From the NCBI GenBank assembly GCA_036824045.1, contig DAITAZ010000023.1, positions 1 through 60,729 on the forward strand: a stretch of 60,729 bases of DNA, in the 5' to 3' direction. Position 1 is the stretch's first letter. Each line of letters begins with the position of its first letter. The position numbers and the translations under genes are program-made. Source of the stretch: DAITAZ01 sp036824045 (GTDB lineage: Bacteria > Pseudomonadota > Gammaproteobacteria > Burkholderiales > Rhodocyclaceae). The notes under the pieces were generated by a model, which saw only the letters and a list, made by a program, of their open reading frames with translations, had not been told where the DNA came from and searched no databases. Shown here piece by piece: positions 1 through 8,632 of the stretch.

Positions 1-1
1 A

Positions 2-1219
2 CTAATCAACCCCTCCCATACATACAACTCGCAACCTCGAAAAACGACGCTTGCCCACCTGAGCTACATATGCCCCCTGGAGCAATATCAGCGATTTGTC
101 CTCGATTTTCTGGCCATCGAGACGAACCCCCCCTTGGCCGATCATCCGCAGCGCCTCAGAAGTGCTGGACGTCAGCCCGGCTTGTTTAAGCGCCTGCACC
201 AAGGGCACCCCCTCCCCAGGCGTCGGCAGGATCACCTCCGGCATGTCCTCGGGCAAGACACCGTGACGAAATCTCGCCTCGAATTCCTCCAAGGCACGCT
301 CTGCAGCATGCGCTCCATGAAAGCGCGCAACAATCTCCTGCGCTAAAGCAACTTTCACATTCCTGGGGTTTTCTCCCTCCTCTATGGAACGCTTGTAAGC
401 AGCCACGTCGGCAATGGACTTGAACGACAACAGTTCAAAGTACCGCCACATCAGGTCATCCGAAATTGACATGAGTTTTCCAAAAATCTCTTTCGGCGAT
501 TCATCAATTCCCACGTAATTTCCAAGCGACTTCGACATCTTGTTAACGCCGTCCAGTCCCTCAAGCAGCGGCACCATGAGCACGACTTGGGGAGACTGCC
601 CATAATGCTTCTGCAATTCTCTACCAACCAGCAGGTTGAACTTTTGGTCAGTCCCTCCCAACTCTACGTCCGCCCTCATCGCCACCGAGTCGTAGCCTTG
701 GCACAAAGGGTAGAGAAACTCATGAATTGCGATGGGTTGGTTCGCGCCATAGCGCTTGGAAAAATCATCGCGCTCCAGCATCCGAGCGACCGTGTGCCGC
801 GCGGCAAGCTTGATCATGCCAGCTGCCCCGAGAGGCTCCATCCAAGTCGAGTTGAAGCAGATCTCAGTTCGCTCGGGATCAAGGATCTTGAAAACCTGCT
901 CTTTGTAAGTCCCAGCATTCGCCGCGATCTGCTCCGACGACAGCGGCGGGCGGGTAGCATTCTTTCCAGTGGGATCACCAATCATTCCTGTGAAATCTCC
1001 AATCAGAAACATCACGTGATGGCCGAGGTCCTGGAAGTGACGCAACTTATTTATGAGGACGGTATGTCCAAGATGTAGATCAGGCGCAGTTGGATCAAAA
1101 CCCGCTTTCACCCGGAGCGGACGCCCCGATTTCAGCCTCTCAACCAACTCAGATTTCAGCAGCAGTTCCTCTGCACCGCGTTCGATTAACGACAGCGAAT
1201 TTTCGATATCCATGGACAT
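2..1219 (-). CDS. tyrS: Tyrosyl-tRNA synthetase
   Basis: This is a class Ic aminoacyl-tRNA synthetase that charges tRNA-Tyr with tyrosine in the cytoplasm. The predicted protein is 405 aa, the usual bacterial TyrS length. It has the HIGH-type motif HLGH at residues 49-52, the KMSKS motif at about residue 230, and a C-terminal S4 RNA-binding domain (about residues 340-400). The stop codon lies at the very edge of the window, so the gene is complete. I chose the ATG at 1219 because similarity begins just after it and a GGAAG lies 11 nt upstream; the in-frame ATG at 1213 is equally possible. A longer reading to 1309 adds about 30 residues that do not look like TyrS. It is separated from erpA upstream by a terminator, so it probably has its own promoter, which I could not place. 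Confidence 0.95.
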   Translation of the reverse strand: MSMDIENSLSLIERGAEELLLKSELVERLKSGRPLRVKAGFDPTAPDLHLGHTVLINKLRHFQDLGHHVMFLIGDFTGMIGDPTGKNATRPPLSSEQIAANAGTYKEQVFKILDPERTEICFNSTWMEPLGAAGMIKLAARHTVARMLERDDFSKRYGANQPIAIHEFLYPLCQGYDSVAMRADVELGGTDQKFNLLVGRELQKHYGQSPQVVLMVPLLEGLDGVNKMSKSLGNYVGIDESPKEIFGKLMSISDDLMWRYFELLSFKSIADVAAYKRSIEEGENPRNVKVALAQEIVARFHGAHAAERALEEFEARFRHGVLPEDMPEVILPTPGEGVPLVQALKQAGLTSSTSEALRMIGQGGVRLDGQKIEDKSLILLQGAYVAQVGKRRFSRLRVVCMGGVD

Positions 1220-1271
1220 CCCGACGCAAACTTCCGAAGCGGCTTCACTTATGCAAAAAAGTGCCCGCGAG

Positions 1272-1299
1272 AAAACGCAAAGGGGCGCCGAAGCGCCCC
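1272..1299 (-). terminator. Rho-independent terminator after erpA
   Basis: On the minus strand a perfect 7-bp GC stem (1282-1288 with 1293-1299) closes a UUCG tetraloop and is followed by TTTGCGTTTT. It sits 23 bases after the erpA stop and upstream of tyrS, so it should end the erpA transcript. Confidence 0.75.
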
Positions 1300-1321
1300 C
1301 ACCTGTCAACCACCAAATGCC

Positions 1322-1672
1322 CTAAACGGAAAACGACGACCCGCAACCGCACGTGCTCGTGGCGTTTGGATTACGGATGACGAACTGAGAGCCATCCAAG
1401 CCCTCGGTGTAATCTATCTCAGCACCTACCAAGTACTGGAAGCTCATCGGGTCAATCAATAAGGTCACCCCATTCTTGACCATCACCGTATCGTCTTCAT
1501 TGGTCACTTCGTCAAAAGTAAAACCATACTGAAAACCTGAGCACCCTCCTCCGTTCACAAACACCCGGAGCTTGAGATCGGGGTTCCCCTCTTCGTCAAT
1601 CAACTCACGAACTTTCCCTGCAGCACTATCGGTAAACACGATGGGCGAAGACAGCTCAGACACAGCATTCAT
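1322..1672 (-). CDS. erpA: Iron-sulfur cluster insertion protein ErpA
   Basis: This A-type carrier delivers [4Fe-4S] or [2Fe-2S] clusters to apoproteins, including isoprenoid-pathway enzymes in E. coli. At 116 aa it is the normal family size. The three cluster-ligand cysteines are visible in GGGCSGFQYGF and in the C-terminal CGCGSSF. Similarity to E. coli ErpA is continuous, including LKLRV and DPMSFQYLVG. The ATG at 1672 is preferred over an in-frame ATG five codons upstream because it has GGAG with 9 nt spacing. It follows the bactofilin gene on the same strand after 42 bases and precedes the terminator. Confidence 0.95.
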   Translation of the reverse strand: MNAVSELSSPIVFTDSAAGKVRELIDEEGNPDLKLRVFVNGGGCSGFQYGFTFDEVTNEDDTVMVKNGVTLLIDPMSFQYLVGAEIDYTEGLDGSQFVIRNPNATSTCGCGSSFSV

Positions 1673-1714
1673 ACTCGAAGACTCCAAAGAAACCTTAAAC
1701 GGGCTTTCGGCAAC

Positions 1715-2119
1715 TTAACTACTCGATGCAAGCTTCAATTCGACGGTCTTGCCTATCCCCGCCCGGTGGATCAAACGACCTTCCACAACGGCCCCAACAT
1801 GCATTTCCAACGTGTTGTAGCTCACGTCTCCTGCGACACGCGCGCGCGGCTGGAGTTCCAACTGTTCCGCACAGGACACGGGACCGATCACCGTCCCGTT
1901 CACCACAACATGGGTAACGTCGATTTCCCCTTCGACCCGGGCCTGCTCACTGATAACCAAGGTGGCAGACTCCCCGTCCACCGCGCGAATGTTCCCTTTC
2001 AACTCCCCGTCAATGCGGAGACCGCCAGTGAACGTGATATTCCCTTCAATCGTAGTGCCAGCGCCAATCAGGCTATCGATTCGACCCTGGTTGGCATTTG
2101 CGGGCTTCTTGCTGAACAT
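1715..2119 (-). CDS. Bactofilin family cytoskeletal protein
   Basis: Bactofilins are small polymer-forming proteins that assemble into beta-helical filaments at the inner membrane and localise cell-wall or polar machinery. The 134-aa product has the typical short unstructured N-terminus, then a right-handed beta-helix core with repeated glycine and hydrophobic steps: an IDSLIG start, then GNITFTGGLRIDGELKGNI and VEGEIDVTHVVVNGTVIG. It lies between a DUF6776 membrane protein and erpA, an arrangement familiar in betaproteobacteria, and is probably cotranscribed with argC and DUF6776. Its specific cellular role is unknown. Confidence 0.9.
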   Translation of the reverse strand: MFSKKPANANQGRIDSLIGAGTTIEGNITFTGGLRIDGELKGNIRAVDGESATLVISEQARVEGEIDVTHVVVNGTVIGPVSCAEQLELQPRARVAGDVSYNTLEMHVGAVVEGRLIHRAGIGKTVELKLASSS

Positions 2120-2134
2120 AATTCGCCGACCTCA

Positions 2135-2872
2135 CTAAAAAGCAACGGATTTGGTGGCCTTGGTCGTCCCATCCTGCACCAGACGAGCCTCCACATTAAC
2201 GACATGGGCCCCTGGTGGAACATCAAACACCCCTTCGACCCGTTGAAGCTGACGAACGTCCAGCCGGAACCGATCACGCCCCGCCTCGTTCGCACCTGGT
2301 ATTGTCATCATAGCATTTTTGCCATCCTGGACCAGCTTCACCGAAAGCTGGTACCCCCCCTTGAACGAGGGGTTCTTACCCTGCCCCTGCACCGACACAA
2401 GCATCCGGTAATGAAAGCGGCCGGGCTTGGCGGCATCCGGGTCGACTTGCAGAGTATTGATCACAGGCCCCGACGGGCCATTCCCGCCAGAAGAAATATC
2501 ACGAATGACACCCAACTCCTGGCGAAGCTTTGCGTTTTCTTCCTCGAGCGTTTTGACCCTGCGGAGCAACTGGTCCTGCGCCGCCTTCTCGATCGTCAGT
2601 TGGCTTTGAGCGGCTTGCGTCGATGCGCGGAACTCACTCAACTCCTTGTCCTGATTATCGAGCTTGCTCCGCAGTGCAGCCAACTCCTCCGGGGTTATGG
2701 GAGGCTCTGAGGTCATGGCCCGTGTGGCATAGTCATAACCCAGCAGACCACCGGAAACTCCTAGTGCCACAATCAGAAACCACCCAAGTGAACGCCAGTA
2801 CCACGGCGATTCAGTCCGAACGGAAACCTTCGCCGCTGCGATCCCGTTCCGCCCCCGCCAACGCCGCAGCAT
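2135..2872 (-). CDS. DUF6776 family membrane-anchored coiled-coil protein
   Basis: I recognise this as the uncharacterised betaproteobacterial DUF6776 type. The 245-aa product has a basic N-terminus and one transmembrane segment (about residues 24-46). A coiled coil follows (about 60-125, rich in Leu, Glu and Gln), and then a beta-rich periplasmic C-terminal domain. The start at 2872 forms TGATG with the argC stop, which suggests translational coupling. An upstream ATG at 2908 would overlap argC by 37 bases and is less likely. Position next to bactofilin suggests a partnership at the membrane, but that is inference. Confidence 0.8.
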   Translation of the reverse strand: MLRRWRGRNGIAAAKVSVRTESPWYWRSLGWFLIVALGVSGGLLGYDYATRAMTSEPPITPEELAALRSKLDNQDKELSEFRASTQAAQSQLTIEKAAQDQLLRRVKTLEEENAKLRQELGVIRDISSGGNGPSGPVINTLQVDPDAAKPGRFHYRMLVSVQGQGKNPSFKGGYQLSVKLVQDGKNAMMTIPGANEAGRDRFRLDVRQLQRVEGVFDVPPGAHVVNVEARLVQDGTTKATKSVAF

Positions 2873-3900
2873 CAGGGCAAAACGGGAATCTGATCTAGAC
2901 CTGCGCATTCGTCCAGTCCGAACATGATGTTCATGTTCTGTACCGCCTGACCGGCGGCACCTTTAACCAAGTTGTCGATAACGGACAGCACAACCAACGT
3001 ACGTCCGCCCTGCGGTTGATGCACGGCGATCCGGCACATGTTCGCTGCCCGCACCGAACGCGTATCAGGATGGCTCCCGGCGGGCATCACATCTACAAAT
3101 GCCTCATCGGCATAGCGGGACTCGAACAGCTCCTGCCACGCACGATCTTCCACACACTCCACATAAATGGTGGCATGGATGCCACGAATCAGAGGCGTCA
3201 GATGCGGCACAAAGGTCAAACCCACCTCGCGCCCCGCCATCCGAGCCAGGCCTTGGCGAATCTCGGGCAAATGCCGATGCCCACCGACCCCATACGCCTT
3301 GAAATTGTCGGCCGCCTCGGAGAACAACGAACCCACCTCGGCTTTCCTGCCAGCCCCGGACACGCCCGACTTGCAGTCAGCAATCACGCGTGAAACATCC
3401 ACCGCTCCAGACTCGACCAGCGGCAACAAACCCAGCTGAACTGCAGTGGGATAGCACCCCGGGTTGGCAACAATCCGTGCTTCCCGGATTGCAGCGCGGT
3501 TTACTTCTGGCAACCCATACACAGCCCTTTCCACCCAATCGGGAGAAGCGTGGGCCATGCCGTACCACTTCTCCCAGACGGCAACGTCACGAATACGGAA
3601 GTCGGCAGCCAAGTCGATGACACGTACACCAGCCTCTAGCAATGCGGGGGCCTGCTGCATAGCAATCCCGTTGGGCGTGGCGAAGAACACGACGTCACAC
3701 TGCTCAAGCGCAGCATCTTTCGGATCGGAAAACGCCAAGGAGATCCGCCGGCGCAAGCTCGGGAACATCGCCATTACCGGCAAGCCCGCCTCGCCCCGCG
3801 AAGTGATGGCCGAAATTTCAACTGCGGGATGCTGCGCCAGGAGCCGCAGCAGTTCCACGCCGGTGTAACCAGTACCCCCAACCACACCTACCTTGATCAT
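2872..3900 (-). CDS. argC: N-acetyl-gamma-glutamyl-phosphate reductase
   Basis: ArgC carries out the NADPH-dependent reduction of N-acetylglutamyl phosphate to its semialdehyde, the third step of arginine biosynthesis. The 342-aa protein starts MIKVGVVGGTGYTGVELLRL with the Rossmann glycine motif and carries the active-site cysteine in NPGCYPTA. The end GLDQIPVLP is typical. It lies downstream of rplM-rpsI, separated by a terminator and 164 bases, and leads the argC-DUF6776-bactofilin-erpA group. No other arginine gene is in the window. Confidence 0.96.
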   Translation of the reverse strand: MIKVGVVGGTGYTGVELLRLLAQHPAVEISAITSRGEAGLPVMAMFPSLRRRISLAFSDPKDAALEQCDVVFFATPNGIAMQQAPALLEAGVRVIDLAADFRIRDVAVWEKWYGMAHASPDWVERAVYGLPEVNRAAIREARIVANPGCYPTAVQLGLLPLVESGAVDVSRVIADCKSGVSGAGRKAEVGSLFSEAADNFKAYGVGGHRHLPEIRQGLARMAGREVGLTFVPHLTPLIRGIHATIYVECVEDRAWQELFESRYADEAFVDVMPAGSHPDTRSVRAANMCRIAVHQPQGGRTLVVLSVIDNLVKGAAGQAVQNMNIMFGLDECAGLDQIPVLP

Positions 3901-4010
3901 GGAGCCCCCGCCAGAAAGCTTCTATCTTGCCCCGTAAGCAAGGCCAACTGCAACATCCATTGCACCATCACAGCCCCGTCAGCACACGGCAATATGCCAC
4001 TTCACACAGC

Positions 4011-4038
4011 AAAAAGCCGCCCAAACAGGCGGCTTTTT
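4011..4038 (-). terminator. Terminator after rplM-rpsI
   Basis: A GCCGCC/GGCGGC stem (4016-4021, 4028-4033) is flanked by A5 on one side and T5 on the other, so it can work in both directions. It lies 26 bases after the rpsI stop and should end the ribosomal protein transcript. Confidence 0.85.
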
Positions 4039-4064
4039 GCATACAGCACGGGACAGGTCCCGCA

Positions 4065-4457
4065 TCAGCGCTTGGAGAACTGCTTGCGCCGACGTGCCTT
4101 GTGGAAACCCACTTTCTTACGCTCAACCTCGCGGGCATCACGCGTGATGAGACCAGCCTTGCGCAGCGGCGCCTTCAGTTCGGGATCATACTCTGCCAGA
4201 GCCCGAGCGATTCCGTGGCGCACGGCTCCCGCTTGACCGGATTCACCACCACCGCACACATTAACCATGATGTCAAACCGATCAACATTGTCGGTGATCA
4301 CCAGCGGCTGGCGAATGATCATGCGACCGGTTTCACGAGAGAAAAACTCGTCGGCAGGCTTGTCATTCACCACCAGCTTGCCTGAACCCGGCTTAAGGAA
4401 CACACGGGCCACTGCGGTCTTGCGACGCCCGGTACCGTAATTGTAATTTCCGATCAT
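4065..4457 (-). CDS. rpsI: 30S ribosomal protein S9
   Basis: S9 is a universal small-subunit protein whose C-terminal tail reaches the P-site tRNA. The 130-aa product starts MIGNYNYGTGRRKTAVARVF and ends in the diagnostic basic tail KARRRKQFSKR. The ATG at 4457 gives exactly the family length; longer readings run into the rplM coding region. It follows rplM after 11 bases as a two-gene operon, and a strong terminator follows. Confidence 0.98.
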   Translation of the reverse strand: MIGNYNYGTGRRKTAVARVFLKPGSGKLVVNDKPADEFFSRETGRMIIRQPLVITDNVDRFDIMVNVCGGGESGQAGAVRHGIARALAEYDPELKAPLRKAGLITRDAREVERKKVGFHKARRRKQFSKR

Positions 4458-4468
4458 CTGAGACCCCG

Positions 4469-4897
4469 TCAGATTTCCAGCAACTTGGGTTGCTGGGCAG
4501 TGTGCGGATGAGCCGCACCCGCGTAGCACTTTAACTTCTTCAGCATTGCGTAGCCAAGCGGCCCTTTGGGCAGCATGCCTTTGACAGCCTTTTCCAGCAC
4601 CCGGCCGGGGAAGCGCTGCTGCATCTTCGCGAAGTTGGTTTCATAGATGCCGCCCGGGTACCCGGAGTGGCGATAGTACTTCTTGTCCAGCGCCTTGTTG
4701 CCGGTAACGCGAACCTTCTCCACGTTCACCACAACAATGAAATCCCCCGTATCAACGTGCGGGGTAAACTCCGGCTTATGCTTGCCGCGCAGCCGGCGGG
4801 CGATCTCGGCTGCGAGCCGCCCCAGCACTTTGTCGGAAGCGTCGACCACAAACCAGTCACGCTTGACCTCGTGCGGCTTGGCTGAAAATGTCCTCAT
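4469..4897 (-). CDS. rplM: 50S ribosomal protein L13
   Basis: L13 is an early-assembling large-subunit protein. The product is 142 aa, the exact family size. It starts MRTFSAKPHEVKRDWFVVDA and contains VLGRLAAEIARRLRGKHKPE and HSGYPGG. GAGGAAA lies 5 nt before the ATG. It is first in the rplM-rpsI operon. The leader holds a small hairpin (CCTGCC/GGCAGG, 4918-4931) just upstream of the Shine-Dalgarno, which could be an autoregulatory site; that part is inference. Confidence 0.98.
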   Translation of the reverse strand: MRTFSAKPHEVKRDWFVVDASDKVLGRLAAEIARRLRGKHKPEFTPHVDTGDFIVVVNVEKVRVTGNKALDKKYYRHSGYPGGIYETNFAKMQQRFPGRVLEKAVKGMLPKGPLGYAMLKKLKCYAGAAHPHTAQQPKLLEI

Positions 4898-4951
4898 GGT
4901 GTTTCCTCGAACCGATCCCTGCCTGGGCAGGCGCAACGCAGAAAAGCGCGG

Positions 4952-4981
4952 ATTTTATGGTCACAATGTTCTGCGTGTCAA
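4952..4981 (-). promoter_or_regulatory. Sigma70 promoter of rplM-rpsI
   Basis: On the minus strand a perfect TTGACA -35 (4976-4981) and a TAAAAT -10 (4952-4957) are separated by 18 bp. Transcription would start about 48 bases before the rplM ATG, immediately after the ypjD stop. This is a strong match, as expected for a ribosomal protein operon. Confidence 0.8.
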
Positions 4982-4994
4982 TAACGCGATTCTC

Positions 4995-5819
4995 TCAACT
5001 ACGCCCCAGGATCACCTCAAGCACAAATCGGCTCCCCACGTAGGCCAGGAGCAATGCGACAAAGCCTGCCAGGGTCCACCGTAGCGCTCTGCGTCCACGC
5101 CACCCCCACAGGTGGCGGCCCACCAACAGGACGCCGAACAACGCCCATGAGATGGTCGCGAACACAGTTTTGTGATTGAGTTCAAAGGCTTTTCCGAACA
5201 GGGTTTCGGAAAATAGCACGCCGGTCAGCAACGTAAGGGTGAGCAGAACGAAGGCAATGGTGATCAGGCGAAACAGCAAGGCTTCCATCGTCAGCAGCGG
5301 CGGCAAGCTTGCCAGCGCCCGGGAAATCTGCCGCTTGTGCAAACGGTTTTCCGCCACCGCCATGAGCAAGGCGTGCAGCGCAGCCAGCGTGAACAGGCTA
5401 TACGCCAGCATGGCCATTAAGAAGTGGGCTCGGAAAACCGGAGTGCTGGCATTGGGCAAAGCATGCTGCCCCGGGAATAGGGCAGGCAGAAACGCGCATA
5501 CCGCGGCAACCGGCAAAGCCAGCGTTTGCAGACCATCGAGACGGGCATAGAAGTTCTCGACCCAATAGAACAACACGGCCAGCCACAGCATGAGGGACAG
5601 GGCACCGCTGAAACCGAAGCGCATTCCCCCGCCCGGAAACAGTTCCCCGTACAGCACGAACCCATGAAGCAGCAGGGCAACCAGCAGAGCCCCCCTTTCC
5701 CAAGGGAGCATGCCGCGTTGCGGAGCAAGCCGTGCCTCCACCCAGCGGGTTTTCCAGAAATGGACGCTCAGCAATGCGTAAAGCGACGCAGGAAGCAGAT
5801 GCAGTAATATTGGCGCCAT
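4995..5819 (-). CDS. ypjD: CcsA/YpjD-like inner-membrane cytochrome assembly family protein
   Basis: This polytopic membrane protein belongs to the CcsA/CcmC/YpjD superfamily, whose members handle heme or metal export at the inner membrane. The 274-aa product has about eight hydrophobic segments. Its conserved C-terminal end (WGWRGRRALRW, then LLLAYVGSRFVLEVILG) matches E. coli YpjD (HEGWRGRRVVW, ILTLAYFGSRIV). It sits back to back with ffh, as ypjD does in many proteobacteria, with only 27 bases between start codons. The exact function is not established; this is not a complete cytochrome c maturation protein. Confidence 0.85.
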   Translation of the reverse strand: MAPILLHLLPASLYALLSVHFWKTRWVEARLAPQRGMLPWERGALLVALLLHGFVLYGELFPGGGMRFGFSGALSLMLWLAVLFYWVENFYARLDGLQTLALPVAAVCAFLPALFPGQHALPNASTPVFRAHFLMAMLAYSLFTLAALHALLMAVAENRLHKRQISRALASLPPLLTMEALLFRLITIAFVLLTLTLLTGVLFSETLFGKAFELNHKTVFATISWALFGVLLVGRHLWGWRGRRALRWTLAGFVALLLAYVGSRFVLEVILGRS

Positions 5820-5846
5820 TTCGCCAGTTTACCCCATCCAGTCACC

Positions 5847-7205
5847 ATGCTCGACAATCTGACGCAACGGCTCGCGCGAGTCGTCAAAACTGTCCGCGGC
5901 CACGCCCGTCTGACCGATGACAACATCCAGGACGCGCTGCGCGAAGTGCGCATGGCGCTGCTGGAGGCCGATGTAGCGCTGCCAGTGGTCAAGGACTTCG
6001 TGGCTGCGGTCAAGGCCAAGGCCGTTGGCGAGGAGGTCATCGGCTCGCTGACACCCGGGCAAGCCCTGGTGGGGGTTGTGCATCGCGAACTCACGGCGCT
6101 GATGGGCGGCACCCACGCCGGGCTCAACCTGGCTACCCAGCCCCCCGCTGTCGTGCTCATGGCCGGCCTGCAGGGTGCCGGGAAGACCACCACCACCGGC
6201 AAGCTCGCCAAGCTGCTCAAGGAGCGGCAGAAGAAGAAGGTGCTGGTGGTCAGTACCGACGTGTATCGCCCGGCCGCGATCGAGCAGTTGCGCCTGGTGG
6301 CCGAGCAGGCTGGAGTGGAGTTCTTTCCTTCCAGCACCGACCAGAAACCTGCCGCAATCGCGACGGCGGCAGTGGATTACGCCCGCCGCCATTACTTTGA
6401 TGTCCTCCTGGTGGATACGGCAGGCCGGCTCGCCATCGATGAACTGATGATGGCCGAGATCCGGGAACTGCACAGCACGGTCAACCCGATTGAAACCCTC
6501 TTTGTGGTGGACGCCATGCTGGGCCAGGACGCGGTCAACACCGCCCGCGCCTTCAACGAAGCCCTGCCGCTCACGGGGGTGGTGCTGACCAAGCTGGACG
6601 GGGATGCCCGGGGCGGGGCGGCCCTTTCAGTACGCCACGTCACAGGCAAGCCACTGAAGTTCGCGGGTGTGGGGGAAAAGCTGGCCGGGCTGGAGGAGTT
6701 TCATCCGGAGCGGATGGCCTCCCGCATCCTGGGCATGGGCGACATCCTTGGCCTGGTGGAAGAAGCACGCAAAGGCGTCGATGAAGAGCAGGCCAAGGCA
6801 TTTGCCCAGAAACTCAAATCCGGCAAGGGGTTTGACCTCAACGACTTCAAGGACCAGATCGGCCAGATGCGCAAGATGGGCGGTCTGGGGGCGCTGCTCG
6901 ACAAGCTTCCCGCCCAGTTCGCCCAGGCTGCGCAGCAGGTGCAGGGCGGTGTGGAGGAAAAAGCCGTGCGCCGCATCGAAGGCATCATCAATTCCATGAC
7001 GCCGCTGGAGCGCTCCAAGCCGGAGCTGATCAAAGCCTCCCGCAAGCGCCGCATTGCCGCCGGGGCGGGCGTGCAGGTGCAGGAAGTCAACCGTCTGCTC
7101 AATCAGTTCGAGCAGACGCAGAAAATGATGAAGCAGTTCTCCAAGGGGGGCATGCAGAAAATGATGCGGGCAATGAAAGGGATGATGCCCGGCATGATGC
7201 GATAA
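5847..7205 (+). CDS. ffh: Signal recognition particle protein Ffh
   Basis: Ffh is the GTPase subunit of the bacterial signal recognition particle. It binds 4.5S RNA and signal sequences of membrane proteins and delivers them to FtsY. The 452-aa protein has an N-domain (1-85), then the G domain with GLQGAGKTTTTGKLA (about residue 105), DTAGRL (about 190) and TKLDGDARGG (about 247). The methionine-rich M domain ends MMKQFSKGGMQKMMRAMKGMM. The start matches E. coli MFDNLTDRL. No clear Shine-Dalgarno precedes the ATG, and the intergenic space to ypjD is only 27 bases, so its promoter probably lies within ypjD. A terminator follows directly. Confidence 0.98.
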   Translation: MLDNLTQRLARVVKTVRGHARLTDDNIQDALREVRMALLEADVALPVVKDFVAAVKAKAVGEEVIGSLTPGQALVGVVHRELTALMGGTHAGLNLATQPPAVVLMAGLQGAGKTTTTGKLAKLLKERQKKKVLVVSTDVYRPAAIEQLRLVAEQAGVEFFPSSTDQKPAAIATAAVDYARRHYFDVLLVDTAGRLAIDELMMAEIRELHSTVNPIETLFVVDAMLGQDAVNTARAFNEALPLTGVVLTKLDGDARGGAALSVRHVTGKPLKFAGVGEKLAGLEEFHPERMASRILGMGDILGLVEEARKGVDEEQAKAFAQKLKSGKGFDLNDFKDQIGQMRKMGGLGALLDKLPAQFAQAAQQVQGGVEEKAVRRIEGIINSMTPLERSKPELIKASRKRRIAAGAGVQVQEVNRLLNQFEQTQKMMKQFSKGGMQKMMRAMKGMMPGMMR

Positions 7206-7211
7206 AAAAAT

Positions 7212-7240
7212 GCCGCCCCTGCTTTGGGGGCGGCTTCTCC
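7212..7240 (+). terminator. Terminator after ffh
   Basis: An 8-bp stem, GCCGCCCC with GGGGCGGC (7212-7219, 7227-7234), is followed by a short TTCTCC tail, starting seven bases after the ffh stop. The U-tract is weak, but the stem is perfect and well placed. Confidence 0.65.
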
Positions 7241-7621
7241 GCGAAAGCTCGGGCACAGATGGCCATGGACGGCCATCCCCTGAGTCTGAAGACTTGCTTT
7301 TGTTTCCGGACCGCGCTGTTCGGCCGGATGAGGACAGGCGCTAGCAAGCCGCTTGCCAGTTTTGACAACTGGCTGTTTACACGGATATTCAGCTTGCGGC
7401 CCGCTCCACGTCAGCGCATGTACATGTGGTTTCCCGCGCGAGTGTCAGGCTGATCGACGCCGACGCATTCCCGCCCCACCGCTCGGGCCGGTCGAAGCGG
7501 CAAAATCATGCCGGGATCGCCGCGAACGCTCAGGCCACAGGGCAGAATCGCCGTTTGGAGCCCGCATCAGTCAGTCGCAGCTCACATTCATGTAAGAAAT
7601 TCCGACAATCGGGAGCCGACG
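7241..7621 (+). promoter_or_regulatory. Intergenic region with a perfect dyad (7355-7373), sir2 upstream region
   Basis: About 380 bases separate ffh from the sir2 gene and hold no convincing gene. The main feature is a perfect inverted repeat of 7-bp arms, GCCAGTT-N5-AACTGGC (7355-7373). It overlaps a TTGACA -35 (7362-7367) that is 17 bp before a weak ATATTC (7385-7390). This could be an operator-promoter pair with a long leader for the sir2 gene. Nothing else in this stretch looks functional. Confidence 0.35.
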
Positions 7622-8482
7622 ATGGACCTCTCAACCAGCGCACGCAGAGCCGCCGAACTCATCGGGGCTGCGGACGGCCTGCTCATCACCGCCGGCGCGG
7701 GCATGGGCGTGGACTCCGGGCTCCCCGACTTCCGTGGCACCACGGGGTTCTGGCAGGCTTACCCGGCCCTGGGTCAGGCGCGCATCCGCTTTGAAGAGAT
7801 TGCCAACCCGGCTGCCTTTGCCCGGGACCCTCGGCTCGCATGGGGCTTCTACGGCCATCGGCTTGCGCTCTACCGGGCAACCCGGCCCCACGCGGGGTTC
7901 TCGCTCCTGCGCCACATGGCGGATCAACTGCCTGCCGGCGCCTTCGTGTTCACCAGCAACGTGGACGGACAGTTCCAGCGGGCCGGCTTTCCCGCCCAAG
8001 CGGTGTGCGAAGTCCACGGCAGCATTCATCACCTGCAGTGCAGCCGCCCCTGCTCAGACCGGATCTGGTCCGCCGAGGCACTGCAGCCACGGGTGGACGA
8101 AGTCCGGTGCCACTGGCTGGACGAGCTCCCTCTCTGTCCGCATTGCGGCCAACTCGCCCGCCCGAACATCCTCATGTTTGGCGATTGGGCCTGGCTTGAT
8201 CACCGTACCGCCGAACAGGAACACAGGCTGCAACGCTGGCTTGGGCAAACCCGCCGGCCGGTGATCATTGAACTGGGCGCCGGCACCGCCGTGCCCACCG
8301 TGCGCATCACGGGGGAACGGCTCGCCGCACCCATGATCCGGATCAACCCCCGCGAACCCGACACCTCCTCCCGCCGCGACATCGCCCTCCCCTGTGGCGC
8401 ACTGGCCGGGCTTACCGCCATCGCCAAAGCCCTTGCGCAAGCCGGCTGGCCGTTTCCGCCAGACACCACCTCGCACCTGTAA
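7622..8482 (+). CDS. Sir2 family NAD-dependent protein deacetylase
   Basis: Sirtuins remove acyl groups from lysines using NAD and release nicotinamide and O-acetyl-ADP-ribose. The 286-aa product has the NAD-binding motif GAGMGVDSGLPDFRG (about residues 24-38), the TSNVDGQFQRAG motif, and the catalytic histidine in EVHGSIHHL. Two cysteine pairs for zinc are visible (QCSRPC and LCPHCG). Met replaces the common Ser/Ile after GAG. The ATG at 7622 has GGGAG with 6 nt spacing; a longer frame upstream has no domain content. Substrate unknown. It stands alone between ffh and the radical SAM cluster. Confidence 0.88.
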   Translation: MDLSTSARRAAELIGAADGLLITAGAGMGVDSGLPDFRGTTGFWQAYPALGQARIRFEEIANPAAFARDPRLAWGFYGHRLALYRATRPHAGFSLLRHMADQLPAGAFVFTSNVDGQFQRAGFPAQAVCEVHGSIHHLQCSRPCSDRIWSAEALQPRVDEVRCHWLDELPLCPHCGQLARPNILMFGDWAWLDHRTAEQEHRLQRWLGQTRRPVIIELGAGTAVPTVRITGERLAAPMIRINPREPDTSSRRDIALPCGALAGLTAIAKALAQAGWPFPPDTTSHL

Positions 8483-8632
8483 GAAAACCCCACCCCGGGG
8501 CGACCATCTCCCGGAGCGGGCCGGTGCCCGCTCTCCCGATTCCCGGGAAATCCCTGAAGCCGCAACCGCCCCGGTGCCTGCATACTGGTGGCGGCCACTC
8601 GAACAATAAGTCGCGTCCCGACGGAGAAAGCC

